Assembly: GCA_052386745.1 (NCBI GenBank)
Contig: JBQTJW010000005.1
Coordinates: 1 to 64,000 of the forward strand
Direction of reading: 5' to 3'
DNA: 64,000 bases
Source of the DNA: Panacagrimonas sp052386745
GTDB taxonomy: Bacteria > Pseudomonadota > Gammaproteobacteria > Nevskiales > Nevskiaceae
This document shows, piece after piece, positions 28,401 to 36,332 of the stretch (its first letter is position 1; every line of letters starts with the position of its first letter). The position numbers were made by a program, and so were the translations under genes. The notes under the pieces were generated by a model. The model had not been told where the DNA came from and did no database searches. It saw only the letters and a list, made by a program, of their open reading frames with translations.

Positions 28401-28600
28401 TGGCCATGATCCCGCTGTCGCGCAGCGTGTTCTTCGGCCCCATGGCCGTGGCCATCATGGGCGGGCTCATCGCCGCCACCATCCTGACCCTGATCTTCCT
28501 GCCCGCGCTCTACGCCGCCTGGTTCAAGGTGCCGCGATCAACCGAAGGTCATGTTTTCCCTGCACGATCGAAGGAGACAGTCTCCGGCCCGCTCCCGTAA
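25484..28600 (+). CDS. RND-family efflux pump, inner-membrane transporter
   Basis: A proton-driven HAE1-type multidrug exporter of 1,038 residues with twelve membrane helices and two large periplasmic loops. TM4 carries the proton-relay aspartates in GLLVDDAIIAVEMM. The N-terminus is WALSNRPLVTYLMLLLGVMGVWGY, followed by GQSEDPPFTFRIMVV. It is of the VexK/MexK-like branch, often with a single adaptor. Its Shine-Dalgarno (AGGA at 25471-25474) lies just outside the MITE right end and is intact. Transcription must now read through about 313 bp of structured repeat after the adaptor. A terminator-like hairpin follows the stop. Confidence 0.94.
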   Translation: MSRINLSEWALSNRPLVTYLMLLLGVMGVWGYLHLGQSEDPPFTFRIMVVRTIWPGATADEVDRLVTDKVEEKLQELDALDFLRSYSRPGESQVFVLFREDLPTKDTPENFYQARKKIADIRQTLPAGVVGPFFNDEFADTFGNIYALQGAEFSYEELKDYADRIRDRLLRVKDVAKVSFLGLQEERIYVDVANARRDQLGIPPTLVAEVLAKQNDVVSAGSFDTGTDKIYVRVTGGLNAVERLKNLPIEYQGRTFRLGDVADIYRGYQDPPAPRLRFNGEPGIGIALSMEKGGDIIRLGKALDEEFEKLNHEVPLGMHLSRVADQPRAVMRATHEFEKSLAEAVVIVLIVCFVSLGVRTGLVVALSIPLVLCMTFAAMHFLGIGLHKISLGSLILALGLLVDDAIIAVEMMAVKLEQGYSRVKAAAFAYSTTAFPMLSGTLITAAGFLPIATARSNTGEYTVSIFQVVSIALLLSWIAAVFFVPLLGYKLLPEKGLSDDGKAHDEKAVYHTPFYNRFRRFVQLCVTRRWTTIGITLVLFAGSLVLFSKVPQQFFPASTRLELLVDLKLPEGASIHQSEQAAKRLEAILKDMKGLESYVAYIGTGAPRFILPLDQQLPAASFTQFVLNTRDDASRESVRAQLLDVLPREFTDLRWRVNRLENGPPVGYVLQYRVSGPDRAVATRYADEIRGVMSRNPYAVAVHLDTAEPSKIIHLDIDQDRARSLGVSTQSVSQLLEGAINGAPLTLYREDNKLIPIILRGPPSERAHLEMLSSLSIPTASGANIPLSQVGRLEHRFEPGILWRRDRSPTITVRGDIYADIQPPQVVAMLAPDIAKIEARLPPGYRIELGGMVEESTKGQDSVNVGMPLFILAVLTVLMVQLKSFSRSMMVFLTAPLGIVGVATFLLLTGKPFGFVAMLGTIALLGMIMRNSVILIDQIRQDLELGHSAFDAVVEAAVRRFRPIVLTALAAVLAMIPLSRSVFFGPMAVAIMGGLIAATILTLIFLPALYAAWFKVPRSTEGHVFPARSKETVSGPLP

Positions 28601-28604
28601 CGAG

Positions 28605-28629
28605 AGCGCACGCCGACGCGGCGTGCGCT
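28605..28629. terminator. Bidirectional terminator hairpin between RND pump and patatin genes
   Basis: AGCGCACGCCG and CGGCGTGCGCT form a perfect 11-bp stem with a 3-nt loop (ACG), placed in the 45 bp between the convergent stops. Only a short T-tract (TTCT) follows on the + strand, so termination efficiency is uncertain, but location and stem strength support a shared terminator. Confidence 0.65.
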
Positions 28630-28645
28630 TCTACCGCCCGGGCTG

Positions 28646-30151
28646 CTAGCCGGAGGCGGCCCGCCATACTGCGCGCAATCCCGGCTTGCGTGTGAGAGTC
28701 GAGGCAGCCGCGGCGGTGACGCGCCCTTCCAGCCGTTCCAGGCACCGGTCCAGTGTCTGCGAGATGGCCGTCTGGATGCGGATCATCTCGATGCGGGGCC
28801 ATGCCGCACGCTCGCCTTCCAGCATGAAGCGCTCGATGTCGGCGGGCTTGGGGTTGGACGTGACGTTGGCAAAGCGCCACAGGCTGATGTTCGGAAAGAT
28901 GTTGATGTGCCCCCGGTAGTCCTGGTCGAGGATGCTCGTTGCCGTGTCGATGGACTGATGCAGCGGCCGCAGGGGCAGCGCCGCGCGGGCCAGCTTGAGC
29001 AGACCGCTGGCCTGCGAGGTGAGCGTGTGGCTGATGTAGTTGCGGGCACCCTGCCGGATGCCGCGCGCACCCGGCTCGCGCTGGTTCACGAACGGGAGAA
29101 CGTGCGGGTTGGTCTGGCTGACGATGAAATGGTTGATGTTGTGCAGGCGGCGCAGGCGCAGCATCGGCAGGTCCGATTTCAGCGATCCATCGTTCCAGCG
29201 CAGCAGCGGCATCCACGGCGTGCGCTCGTGGTTCTCGTTGCGCGTCATCAGCATCACCGGCGGAAACAGCAGCGGCACGGCGCAGCTGGCAAGCACGGCT
29301 TCGCGCATGTACAGATAGGGCGAGGTCAGATGATTCAGCAGCCGCGGCGACTGGTTGCGGCCTGCGGGTGAAACCGTGATGTTCACGATGCGCCCCGAGC
29401 GATCGTGCGCCTCCTCGAAGGTGAGGTCGGCCACGTTCTCCGCGATGGCGGTCCTCACCTGGTCCTGATCCATCAGCGACCGCCTACGCCATGCCTCGCG
29501 CACCCCGAGGATGCGCCAGAAATGGTAGTAGGCGTTCTTCGGATCAAGCAGTTGCTCCACGTGCTCCGGCGCGCGCGTCCCAACCGTTGCAGCAACGATG
29601 CTGCCGGCGCTCGACCCGGACATCACCACCGGCATCACGTTCTCGCGGAACAGGGCCTTGACCACGCCCACGTGAAACAGGCCCAGCGTGGCACCGCCGG
29701 ACAGCATCAGCGCCGAACGCCCGAACGACTGCGCCGTTTCGCGAAAGAATTGCAGCTTCGCCGTTTCCGGGAAGTCCGGATGCCGGATTTCCTCCAGGTC
29801 CTCCAGGGCCGCGCACACTTCGGCCACGTAGTCGACGATCAGTGACTTGGTGCCCACCCAGGCGCGTCCATACAGCTCGGGGTTGGCAATGTTGCCGAGA
29901 TTCCAGTGGAGGTTCTGCCGCAGGTGGTGGACGAGGCGGATTACGGCGCCCTCCTCGCGAAAGTTGCGGATCTGCCGGACACGGGAACGGATCAGCTGCC
30001 AGTCGAAGCGGCCGCTCGCCTCGTTCGCCTTCCAGTCGTCTCCACCATCCCGGCTATCACGCAGCAATGCCGCGTCACGCCACGTCGCGTAGTCCCTTGC
30101 GTTGGCCATAGCCTTGATGGCCTCGCGTTCAATTCGATCCAAACCCTGCAC
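28646..30151 (-). CDS. Patatin-like phospholipase with N-terminal DUF3336-type domain
   Basis: A 501-residue protein. The first ~140 residues form a helical domain like the DUF3336 region of TGL-type patatins (DWQLIRSRVRQIRNFREEGAVIRLVHHLR). The patatin core follows: oxyanion loop SGGATLG (151-157), nucleophile Ser181 in GSSAG and catalytic Asp321 in NDGS. This Ser-Asp dyad hydrolyses phospholipid or triacylglycerol acyl esters. There is no clear signal peptide. It lies 179 bp downstream of phoU on the same strand, so it could be at the end of the phosphate operon, but the gap allows its own promoter. Confidence 0.88.
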   Translation of the reverse strand: MQGLDRIEREAIKAMANARDYATWRDAALLRDSRDGGDDWKANEASGRFDWQLIRSRVRQIRNFREEGAVIRLVHHLRQNLHWNLGNIANPELYGRAWVGTKSLIVDYVAEVCAALEDLEEIRHPDFPETAKLQFFRETAQSFGRSALMLSGGATLGLFHVGVVKALFRENVMPVVMSGSSAGSIVAATVGTRAPEHVEQLLDPKNAYYHFWRILGVREAWRRRSLMDQDQVRTAIAENVADLTFEEAHDRSGRIVNITVSPAGRNQSPRLLNHLTSPYLYMREAVLASCAVPLLFPPVMLMTRNENHERTPWMPLLRWNDGSLKSDLPMLRLRRLHNINHFIVSQTNPHVLPFVNQREPGARGIRQGARNYISHTLTSQASGLLKLARAALPLRPLHQSIDTATSILDQDYRGHINIFPNISLWRFANVTSNPKPADIERFMLEGERAAWPRIEMIRIQTAISQTLDRCLERLEGRVTAAAASTLTRKPGLRAVWRAASG

Positions 30152-30330
30152 TCCCCAGATCCCAGACGATCTGCATGGTGTGCGAATGCGCAGCGCCGGT
30201 ACAACTGCGTGCGATCACCTAGCGGCGCGAAGGTGCTGGCGCAAGGAAATCAAGACGACGGTACTCGATCGAGGAACGAGTTTGCCGACCGCCGGGTGAA
30301 TGCCGGAGCCTCTCGCCGACTCGCGGCAGC

Positions 30331-31050
30331 TCAGGGCTTGCCCATCACTTCCCGCTCCATCTCCTCCAGCGAGGTGTGACGCACGTCCTTGCCCTTGACG
30401 AAGTAGATCACGTACTCGGCGATGTTCTTGGCGTGGTCGCCGATGCGCTCCAGCGCACGCACGCACCAGATGAGGTCGATGACGCGGCGGATGGTGCGGG
30501 GCTCTTCCATCATGTAGGTGATGCACTGGCGCATCAGCGCCTCGTACTCGCGGTCGATGGTGACGTCTTCGCGAACCACGGCCAGCGCGGCTTCCGCGTC
30601 CATGCGCGCAAAGGCGTCGAGCGCGTTGCGCACCATCAGCGACACGTGATGCGAGAGGTGCTGCGTCTCCATCATGTGCTCGTAGAGCCGCTCCTGCTTC
30701 GACAGCTCGGTGGCCATCTGCGCGATCTTGTGGGCCTCGTCGCCGATGCGCTCCAGGTCGGTGATGGTCTTCACCACCGCGTAGACCAGCCGCAGGTCGG
30801 ACGCGGTGGGCTGGCGCCGGGCAAGGATTCGCGAGCATTCGTCGTCGATCAGCAGTTCGAAATGATCGACCTTGTCGTCGTTGTCGAACACCTGCGCAGC
30901 GAGTTCGGGGTCCAGCTCCATCAGCGCGCGGGTGGCGTCCACGATCTGCTGTTCCACCAGCCCGCCCATCGCCAGCACGCGCTGGCGCACGTCTTCGAGC
31001 TCGGCGTTGAACTGGCTGGAGATGTGCGTCTTGTATCCGGGAGTGGTCAT
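30331..31050 (-). CDS. phoU: Phosphate signalling protein PhoU
   Basis: A 239-residue, two-repeat three-helix-bundle protein that links the Pst transporter to the PhoR kinase and represses the Pho regulon when phosphate is plentiful. Both PhoU metal-site motifs are visible: DLERIGDEAHKIAQ in the first half and ALERIGDHAKNIAEYV in the second (E/DxxxD). The start is the ATG at 31048-31050 (MTTPGYKTH); a frame continuing to 31080 runs into repeat sequence. It is the last gene of pstSCAB-phoU, separated from pstB by a 112-bp spacer holding a large inverted repeat. Confidence 0.97.
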   Translation of the reverse strand: MTTPGYKTHISSQFNAELEDVRQRVLAMGGLVEQQIVDATRALMELDPELAAQVFDNDDKVDHFELLIDDECSRILARRQPTASDLRLVYAVVKTITDLERIGDEAHKIAQMATELSKQERLYEHMMETQHLSHHVSLMVRNALDAFARMDAEAALAVVREDVTIDREYEALMRQCITYMMEEPRTIRRVIDLIWCVRALERIGDHAKNIAEYVIYFVKGKDVRHTSLEEMEREVMGKP

Positions 31051-31060
31051 GGCGTGAATC

Positions 31061-31160
31061 CGGGAATCGAGAATCGGCAATCGGGAATCGCAAGGGCGGC
31101 GGAGATCGGTTCGTGGCGCATCGGCGTTGACGATTCCCGATTCCCCACTGTCGATTCCCG
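31061..31160. repeat. Inverted GGGAATCG-type repeat in the pstB-phoU spacer
   Basis: Left arm 31061-31090 holds GGGAATCG, GAATCGG and CGGGAATCG units; right arm 31131-31160 holds the complementary CGATTCCCG units. The two 30-nt arms match at 25 positions, with a 40-nt loop. The units resemble the GGGAATCGGGAATCG intergenic repeats common in Xanthomonadaceae. The transcript would fold here between pstB and phoU, possibly setting their relative expression. Confidence 0.75.
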
Positions 31161-31162
31161 CC

Positions 31163-32008
31163 TCAGCCGTAACGTCCGGTAATGTAGTCCTCGGTCTGCT
31201 TCTTCGAGGGCTTGGTGAAGAGCTGGTCGGTGTTGCCGTACTCGATCAGGTCGCCCACGTACATGAACGCCGTGTAGTCGCTGACGCGCGCGGCCTGCTG
31301 CATGTTGTGGGTGACGATGACGATGGTGTAGTCCTTCTTCAGCTCGTTGATGAGCTCTTCCACCTTCAGCGTGGAAATGGGGTCGAGCGCGGAACAGGGT
31401 TCGTCGAGCAGGATCACGTCGGGGTGGATGGCGATGGCGCGCGCAATCACCAGGCGCTGCTGCTGTCCGCCTGAGAGGCCCAGCGCGGAATCGTTGAGCC
31501 GGTCCTTGGCCTCGTCCCACAGCGCGGCGCCCTTGAGCGCCCACTCCACGGTCTCGTCCAGCACGCGCTTCTTGTCGATGCCGGCCAGCCGCAAGCCGTA
31601 CGCAACGTTTTCGTAGATGGACTTGGGGAACGGGTTGGCCTTCTGGAACACCATGCCCACGCGGCGGCGAAGCATGGCCACGTCCACGTCGCGATCGAAG
31701 ATGTTCTTTCCGTCCAGCCGGATCTGCCCGGTCACGTGGCAGCCGTCGATCAGGTCGTTCATGCGGTTGAAGCAGCGCAGCAGCGTGGACTTTCCGCAGC
31801 CCGAAGGCCCGATGAAGGCCGTGACCTTCTTCTGCGGAATCTTCATCGACACGCCCTTGAGCGCGCGCTTCTCGCCGTAGTAGAGGTCGAGGTTGTCCAC
31901 CTCCAGCGCGATGGTCTCGTCCTCCAGCCGTACGCCGACGCGGTCGCGCTCCATGGCCTGGATGTCGATCCCGCGTGAAATGCTCGTCTTGTCCTGCATA
32001 CCGGTCAT
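31163..32008 (-). CDS. pstB: Phosphate ABC transporter ATP-binding protein
   Basis: The ATPase of the high-affinity phosphate importer. From the ATG at 32006-32008 it has 281 residues (other nearby ATGs at 31999 and 32023 are possible). Walker A is GPSGCGKST (67-75), the signature LSGGQQQR, Walker B VILLDEPCSALDP, and the switch His is in VTHNMQQ. The N-terminal ~35 residues are longer than in E. coli PstB. It follows pstA with a 96-bp gap and precedes phoU. Confidence 0.97.
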   Translation of the reverse strand: MTGMQDKTSISRGIDIQAMERDRVGVRLEDETIALEVDNLDLYYGEKRALKGVSMKIPQKKVTAFIGPSGCGKSTLLRCFNRMNDLIDGCHVTGQIRLDGKNIFDRDVDVAMLRRRVGMVFQKANPFPKSIYENVAYGLRLAGIDKKRVLDETVEWALKGAALWDEAKDRLNDSALGLSGGQQQRLVIARAIAIHPDVILLDEPCSALDPISTLKVEELINELKKDYTIVIVTHNMQQAARVSDYTAFMYVGDLIEYGNTDQLFTKPSKKQTEDYITGRYG

Positions 32009-32104
32009 GGCTCGTCTATCCAAGTTCGGGCTCTCCCTGCGGCGATGCCCTGAAGTTTATGCCCTGGTGCCCGTCGTGCCCGTCGCGCCGCCTGCACATG
32101 TGCA

Positions 32105-33838
32105 TCAGTTTTCCAGCGCCTTGTAGCGCTCGCGCAGGCGGTTGCGGATGCCGATGGCCGACAGGTTCAGCAGGATGATCACCAGCACCAGCAGAAACGC
32201 GGTGGCATACACCAGCGGCCGCGCCGCCTCCACGTTGGGCGATTGGAAGCCCACGTCGTAGATGTGGAAACCCAGGTGCATGAACTTGCGTTCCAGGTGC
32301 AGGAACGGCGCGTTGCCGTCCAGCGGCAGCGAGGGCGCAAGCTTGACCACGCCCACCAGCATCAGCGGCGCCACCTCGCCCGCCGCGCGCGCAATGGCCA
32401 GGATCAGGCCGGTCATCATCGCCGGCGAGGCCATGGGCAGCACCACGCGCCACAGCGTCTCGGCCTTGGTGGCGCCCAGCGCGAGGCTGGCTTCGCGGAT
32501 GGAACGCGGGATGCGCGACAGGCCCTCTTCCGTTGCCACGATCACCACCGGCAGGGTCAGCAGCGCCAAGGTCAGCGAGGACCACAGGATGCCCGGCGTG
32601 CCGAAAGTGGGCGCGGGCAGGCCCTCGGCATAGAAGGCGCGGTCGATGTTGGCGCCCACGAAGTACACGAAGAAGCCCAGCCCGAACATGCCGTACACGA
32701 TCGACGGCACGCCGGCGAGGTTGTTCACCGCGATGCGGATGACCTGGGTCACCGGCCCCTGCCTGGCGTACTCGCGCAGGTACAGCGCGGCCAGCACGCC
32801 GAAAGGCATCACCACCACCGACATGATCATCACCATCATCACGGTGCCGAAGATGGCCGGGAAAATGCCGCCCTCGGTGTTGGCCTCGCGCGGCTCGTCG
32901 GACACGAACTCCCGGACCTTGGCGCCGAAGAAACCGATCTTGCCGAAAACGCCCAGCTCGTTCGGCCGGTAGCCGCGCACGATCCGCGACAGGGGAATTT
33001 CCAGTTCCTGGCCGTCCACCGTCTTCATCACCAGTGTGTCGCGCGCCAGGTCCTTGCGGATCGCGTCCAGTTCCGCGCGCAGCGCTTCGTACCGCGCGCT
33101 GTGCTCGTTGCGCTCGGCATCCAGGCGCTGGTAGGCCGCGGCATCCGATTCGCGCGTGCGGCCCGCAAGGGCCAGGCCCTTCTCCTGCAGTCGCAGGCGT
33201 TCGAGCGCGTAATTGATCGTGCCGATTGCGCCACTTTCGATGCCCTTGATCTTGTCCCGCAGATCGTTGGCCCGATCCTGCAGGGGCTGATAGGCCGCCC
33301 AGGCTTCGGCGGGGCTGCTGGCCACAGTCGCGCCCGCGCTCTTCACGGCATGCAGGAAGCCGTGAAAATTGCCCCACTCCACACGCTCCAGCACCACCAC
33401 GTCTTCGGGGTAGCTGCGCTCGACCAGCCAGTCCGACAGCACGGGTCGGAAATCGGCACCGAGGAGATCACGGTTGGCCACCTTGACCAGCAGCCGGTCG
33501 TAGAACGGCTGTGCCTCGTCCACCTTCAGACCCGCGTTCTTCAGCCGCGCGCTGGTCACTTCCTCGGTGCTGCGGATTTCGGCCAGCACTTCCTGCGCGG
33601 GCTTGCCCGGCTCGCGGTACGTGGCCTTGAGCACGTCCGCCGGCCAGAAGTGCGGCAGCCCGCGTGCCGCCGTGAGCAGCAGCAGGGCCAGCGTGATGAT
33701 GAAAGCCACCGAGATCGCCGCCGCCGTCACCCACACATACGGCTGGCCCGATTTGATGTAGGCGCGCACGCCCTCGGTATCCCCGGCGACCAGGGTCTTG
33801 GGCATCGCGGCGGCAATTTCTTCAGCAGCAGTGGCCAT
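32105..33838 (-). CDS. pstA: Phosphate ABC permease PstA with large periplasmic insertion
   Basis: A 577-residue permease; E. coli PstA has about 296. TM1 is at residues 36-58. About 260 residues then follow, rich in charged helix (LQDRANDLRDKIKGIES, AERNEHSARYEALRAELDAIRKDL) and likely coiled-coil, before the five-helix core starting near GGIFPAIFGTVMMVMIMS. The permease signature for contact with PstB is EASLALGATKAETLWRVVLP. Extended PstA proteins are known in Pseudomonas and Vibrio relatives. Its stop is 96 bp from pstB; it starts 9 bp after pstC. Confidence 0.95.
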   Translation of the reverse strand: MATAAEEIAAAMPKTLVAGDTEGVRAYIKSGQPYVWVTAAAISVAFIITLALLLLTAARGLPHFWPADVLKATYREPGKPAQEVLAEIRSTEEVTSARLKNAGLKVDEAQPFYDRLLVKVANRDLLGADFRPVLSDWLVERSYPEDVVVLERVEWGNFHGFLHAVKSAGATVASSPAEAWAAYQPLQDRANDLRDKIKGIESGAIGTINYALERLRLQEKGLALAGRTRESDAAAYQRLDAERNEHSARYEALRAELDAIRKDLARDTLVMKTVDGQELEIPLSRIVRGYRPNELGVFGKIGFFGAKVREFVSDEPREANTEGGIFPAIFGTVMMVMIMSVVVMPFGVLAALYLREYARQGPVTQVIRIAVNNLAGVPSIVYGMFGLGFFVYFVGANIDRAFYAEGLPAPTFGTPGILWSSLTLALLTLPVVIVATEEGLSRIPRSIREASLALGATKAETLWRVVLPMASPAMMTGLILAIARAAGEVAPLMLVGVVKLAPSLPLDGNAPFLHLERKFMHLGFHIYDVGFQSPNVEAARPLVYATAFLLVLVIILLNLSAIGIRNRLRERYKALEN

Positions 33839-33847
33839 GGTTCGGGA

Positions 33848-36112
33848 TCAGAGGGAGCTGTACTTCTTGCGCAGGCGGCTGCGCACCACTTCCGCCAGCG
33901 TGTTGAGGAAGAAGGTGAAGACGAACAACACCAGCCCGGCCAGGAACAGCAGGCGGAAGTGCGTGCTGCCCACTTCGGATTCCGGCATTTCCACCGCCAC
34001 GTTGGCGGCCAGCGTGCGCATGCCGGAGAACAGGCTCAGATCCATCACCGCCGTGTTGCCGGTGGCCATGAGCACGATCATGGTCTCGCCCACCGCGCGG
34101 CCCATGCCGATCATTACCGCGGAAAAAATGCCGGGGCTGGCCGTGGGCAGCACCACGCCGATCAGCGTCTGCCAGGGCGTGGCGCCGAGCGCCAGCGAAC
34201 CCAGCGACAGATGCTTGGGCACCGAGAAGATGGCGTCCTCGGCAATCGAGAAAATCACCGGGATCACCGCGATGCCCATGGCGATGCCCACCACCAGCGC
34301 ATTGCGCTGGATGTAGCTGATACCCAGCGCCTGGTCCAGCCACGACTGCATGTTGCCGTCGAAGAACAGGTACTCCAGCGGGTGCGCCACCAGGAAACAC
34401 AGCCAGACCACAGCCGCAATCACCGGAATCAGCAGCGCCGCCTCCCAGCCCGGCGGCACGCGCAGGCGCAGCGCACGCGGCATGCGCGACCAGATGTAGC
34501 CGAAGATCGGCATCGACAGCGGCAGCAACAGCAGGGTCAGGAAGACGCCCGGCAGGTTGGTTTCCACGAAGGGCGCCAGCCACAGGCCGGCCAGGAATCC
34601 CAGGATCACCGAAGGCAGCGCCGCCAGCACTTCCACCGCCGGCTTCACCACCTGGCGCATCTCAGGCGACATGAAGTTGGCCGTGAAGATGGCCCCGAGC
34701 ACGGCCATGGGAATGGCGAAGATCATCGCGTAGAACGCGCCCTTGATTGTCCCCAGCGCCAGGGGCGTGAGGCTGAACTTGGGTTCGAAATCCGACGACG
34801 CCGACGACGCCTGGTACAGGAACCGCGGCTCGTCATAGCTCTCGTACCAGACCCGGCCCCACAGCGACGACAGCGACACTTCCGGGTGTTCGTTGTGCAC
34901 GTCGCTGACGCGCAGCTGCCCGTCGGCCGCGAGGGCCAGCATGGTCTTGGCGCGCGGGTTGAACGCGAGGCGCGACACGGGCTGGTCGAAGACCTTTTCC
35001 TCGTGCGTGCGGCTGCCGGAGGTGGCGTAGAACATCGTCACCTGTCCGGATTCGTCGCCCACCGCAAACCCGCGCCGACGCAGTTCGGGACCGATGGACG
35101 TGACCGCCGCACCGCCGCGCACCTTGAAGTCGCGCACCCGCGCCAGGTACCACTCACCCTCGCGCCGGCGGGCCGGAAACCACTGGGACACCGTGCCGTC
35201 GGACTGCGCCACGACAATCGAGATGCCACCCGCGAGATAGCGTGCCTCAGAAATCCGGGCGCCAGCATCCACCACTTCGATCAGCTGCGGCGCCTCGGCG
35301 CCCTTGAGCCGGTAGAACGCGATCTTCCCGGCTGCGCGGTCAATCACGTACAGCCAGTGCAGCAGCGGCTCCAGCAGCAGCACGTCCGGCCTGACGGGTG
35401 GCGTGAAGGTCTGGAGCGGCGACTCGGTGATCGTCGCATCGCCGAACAGCGAGGCCTCCTGGGCAAACACCTTCAGGTGGACCGCGCCATCGGCATCGCC
35501 ACCGGCCAGCAGCAGGGCGTCACCGTCCTCGCGCGCGGCGAAGCTGCTCGCCTTGCCGGTCATGAACGCCAGCGGCTTTTCGCCCCTGGGATAGGTGATG
35601 CCCGGCGTGATCAGTCGCCGGTCACCGGGATACGTCACCTTGTATTCGTGCGCGAACACCAGCACCGAACCGTCGTCGAGCGTTGCAGCCAAGAGCCCGC
35701 GATCGGACGACAGCGAACTCACGGCCGAGAGCTTGCGCTCGCCCAGCGGCAGCGACTGTGTCGCCGAAAGCTGCCCGGAATGCAGATCGAAGAAACTGAC
35801 CTGGCCGGATGCCGCGGTGCGCATGCCAACCTCGCCCTGCTCTTCCGCCGCAAGGTACAGCGTGGGTGAAGCGTCACCGGGAATGGGGAACGTCTTGCGC
35901 GTCTCCACGCCCGCACCGGAGAACAGCGGGGCCACTTCGGCGGCGAGGTAGACAAAGATCAGCAGCAGCGCGCCGATCACGCCGAGACCACCAATCATCA
36001 CCACGTAGCGGGCCAGCCGGTCCTTGACATAGCGGGGCTGGAAGCCAGACCGCCCCGCCGTGATCGAATGCCGGAATGTGGCGGGTGTTGCAGGCGACGT
36101 GGCGTCGGTCAT
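33848..36112 (-). CDS. pstC: Phosphate ABC permease PstC with large beta-propeller-like insertion
   Basis: A 754-residue permease (E. coli 319) from the ATG at 36110-36112. TM1 is about residues 37-60. Then about 390 periplasmic residues follow with repeated strand-turn units such as SSDRGLLAATLDDGSVLVFAHE, SIVVAQSDGTVSQWFPA and RAKTMLALAADGQLRVSDV, suggestive of a WD40-like propeller. The permease core then begins at ALGTIKGAFYAMIFAIP and holds the EAA-type loop HLSLGSLALGATPWQTLIGVVLP. Together with the extended PstA it implies a transporter with a big periplasmic crown. Frames antisense to it are shadows. Confidence 0.95.
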   Translation of the reverse strand: MTDATSPATPATFRHSITAGRSGFQPRYVKDRLARYVVMIGGLGVIGALLLIFVYLAAEVAPLFSGAGVETRKTFPIPGDASPTLYLAAEEQGEVGMRTAASGQVSFFDLHSGQLSATQSLPLGERKLSAVSSLSSDRGLLAATLDDGSVLVFAHEYKVTYPGDRRLITPGITYPRGEKPLAFMTGKASSFAAREDGDALLLAGGDADGAVHLKVFAQEASLFGDATITESPLQTFTPPVRPDVLLLEPLLHWLYVIDRAAGKIAFYRLKGAEAPQLIEVVDAGARISEARYLAGGISIVVAQSDGTVSQWFPARRREGEWYLARVRDFKVRGGAAVTSIGPELRRRGFAVGDESGQVTMFYATSGSRTHEEKVFDQPVSRLAFNPRAKTMLALAADGQLRVSDVHNEHPEVSLSSLWGRVWYESYDEPRFLYQASSASSDFEPKFSLTPLALGTIKGAFYAMIFAIPMAVLGAIFTANFMSPEMRQVVKPAVEVLAALPSVILGFLAGLWLAPFVETNLPGVFLTLLLLPLSMPIFGYIWSRMPRALRLRVPPGWEAALLIPVIAAVVWLCFLVAHPLEYLFFDGNMQSWLDQALGISYIQRNALVVGIAMGIAVIPVIFSIAEDAIFSVPKHLSLGSLALGATPWQTLIGVVLPTASPGIFSAVMIGMGRAVGETMIVLMATGNTAVMDLSLFSGMRTLAANVAVEMPESEVGSTHFRLLFLAGLVLFVFTFFLNTLAEVVRSRLRKKYSSL

Positions 36113-36332
36113 GGCCCGGGAATGATCGGAATGATCGTTTGGATGGTGACAGCCACAGCACCGGCCGCCCTTGCAGGTCTTGCATGCGGCTGGCGGCTCA
36201 TCCGGGGCGCACGCAAGGTGCTCGCCGCGTACAAGCCGCACGCCACAGGTGAAGCTCCACCCCGCAGACCGATCCGCTCAGGAACCGGAATCACGTTCGT
36301 TCCGCGACCGGCAACGGGGCAGCCACCCGCCC

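Noticed and set aside
32243..35869. 1,208-residue open frame on the + strand across pstA and pstC
   Set aside because: Shadow of two clear permease genes; no domains, extreme H/R/Q content.
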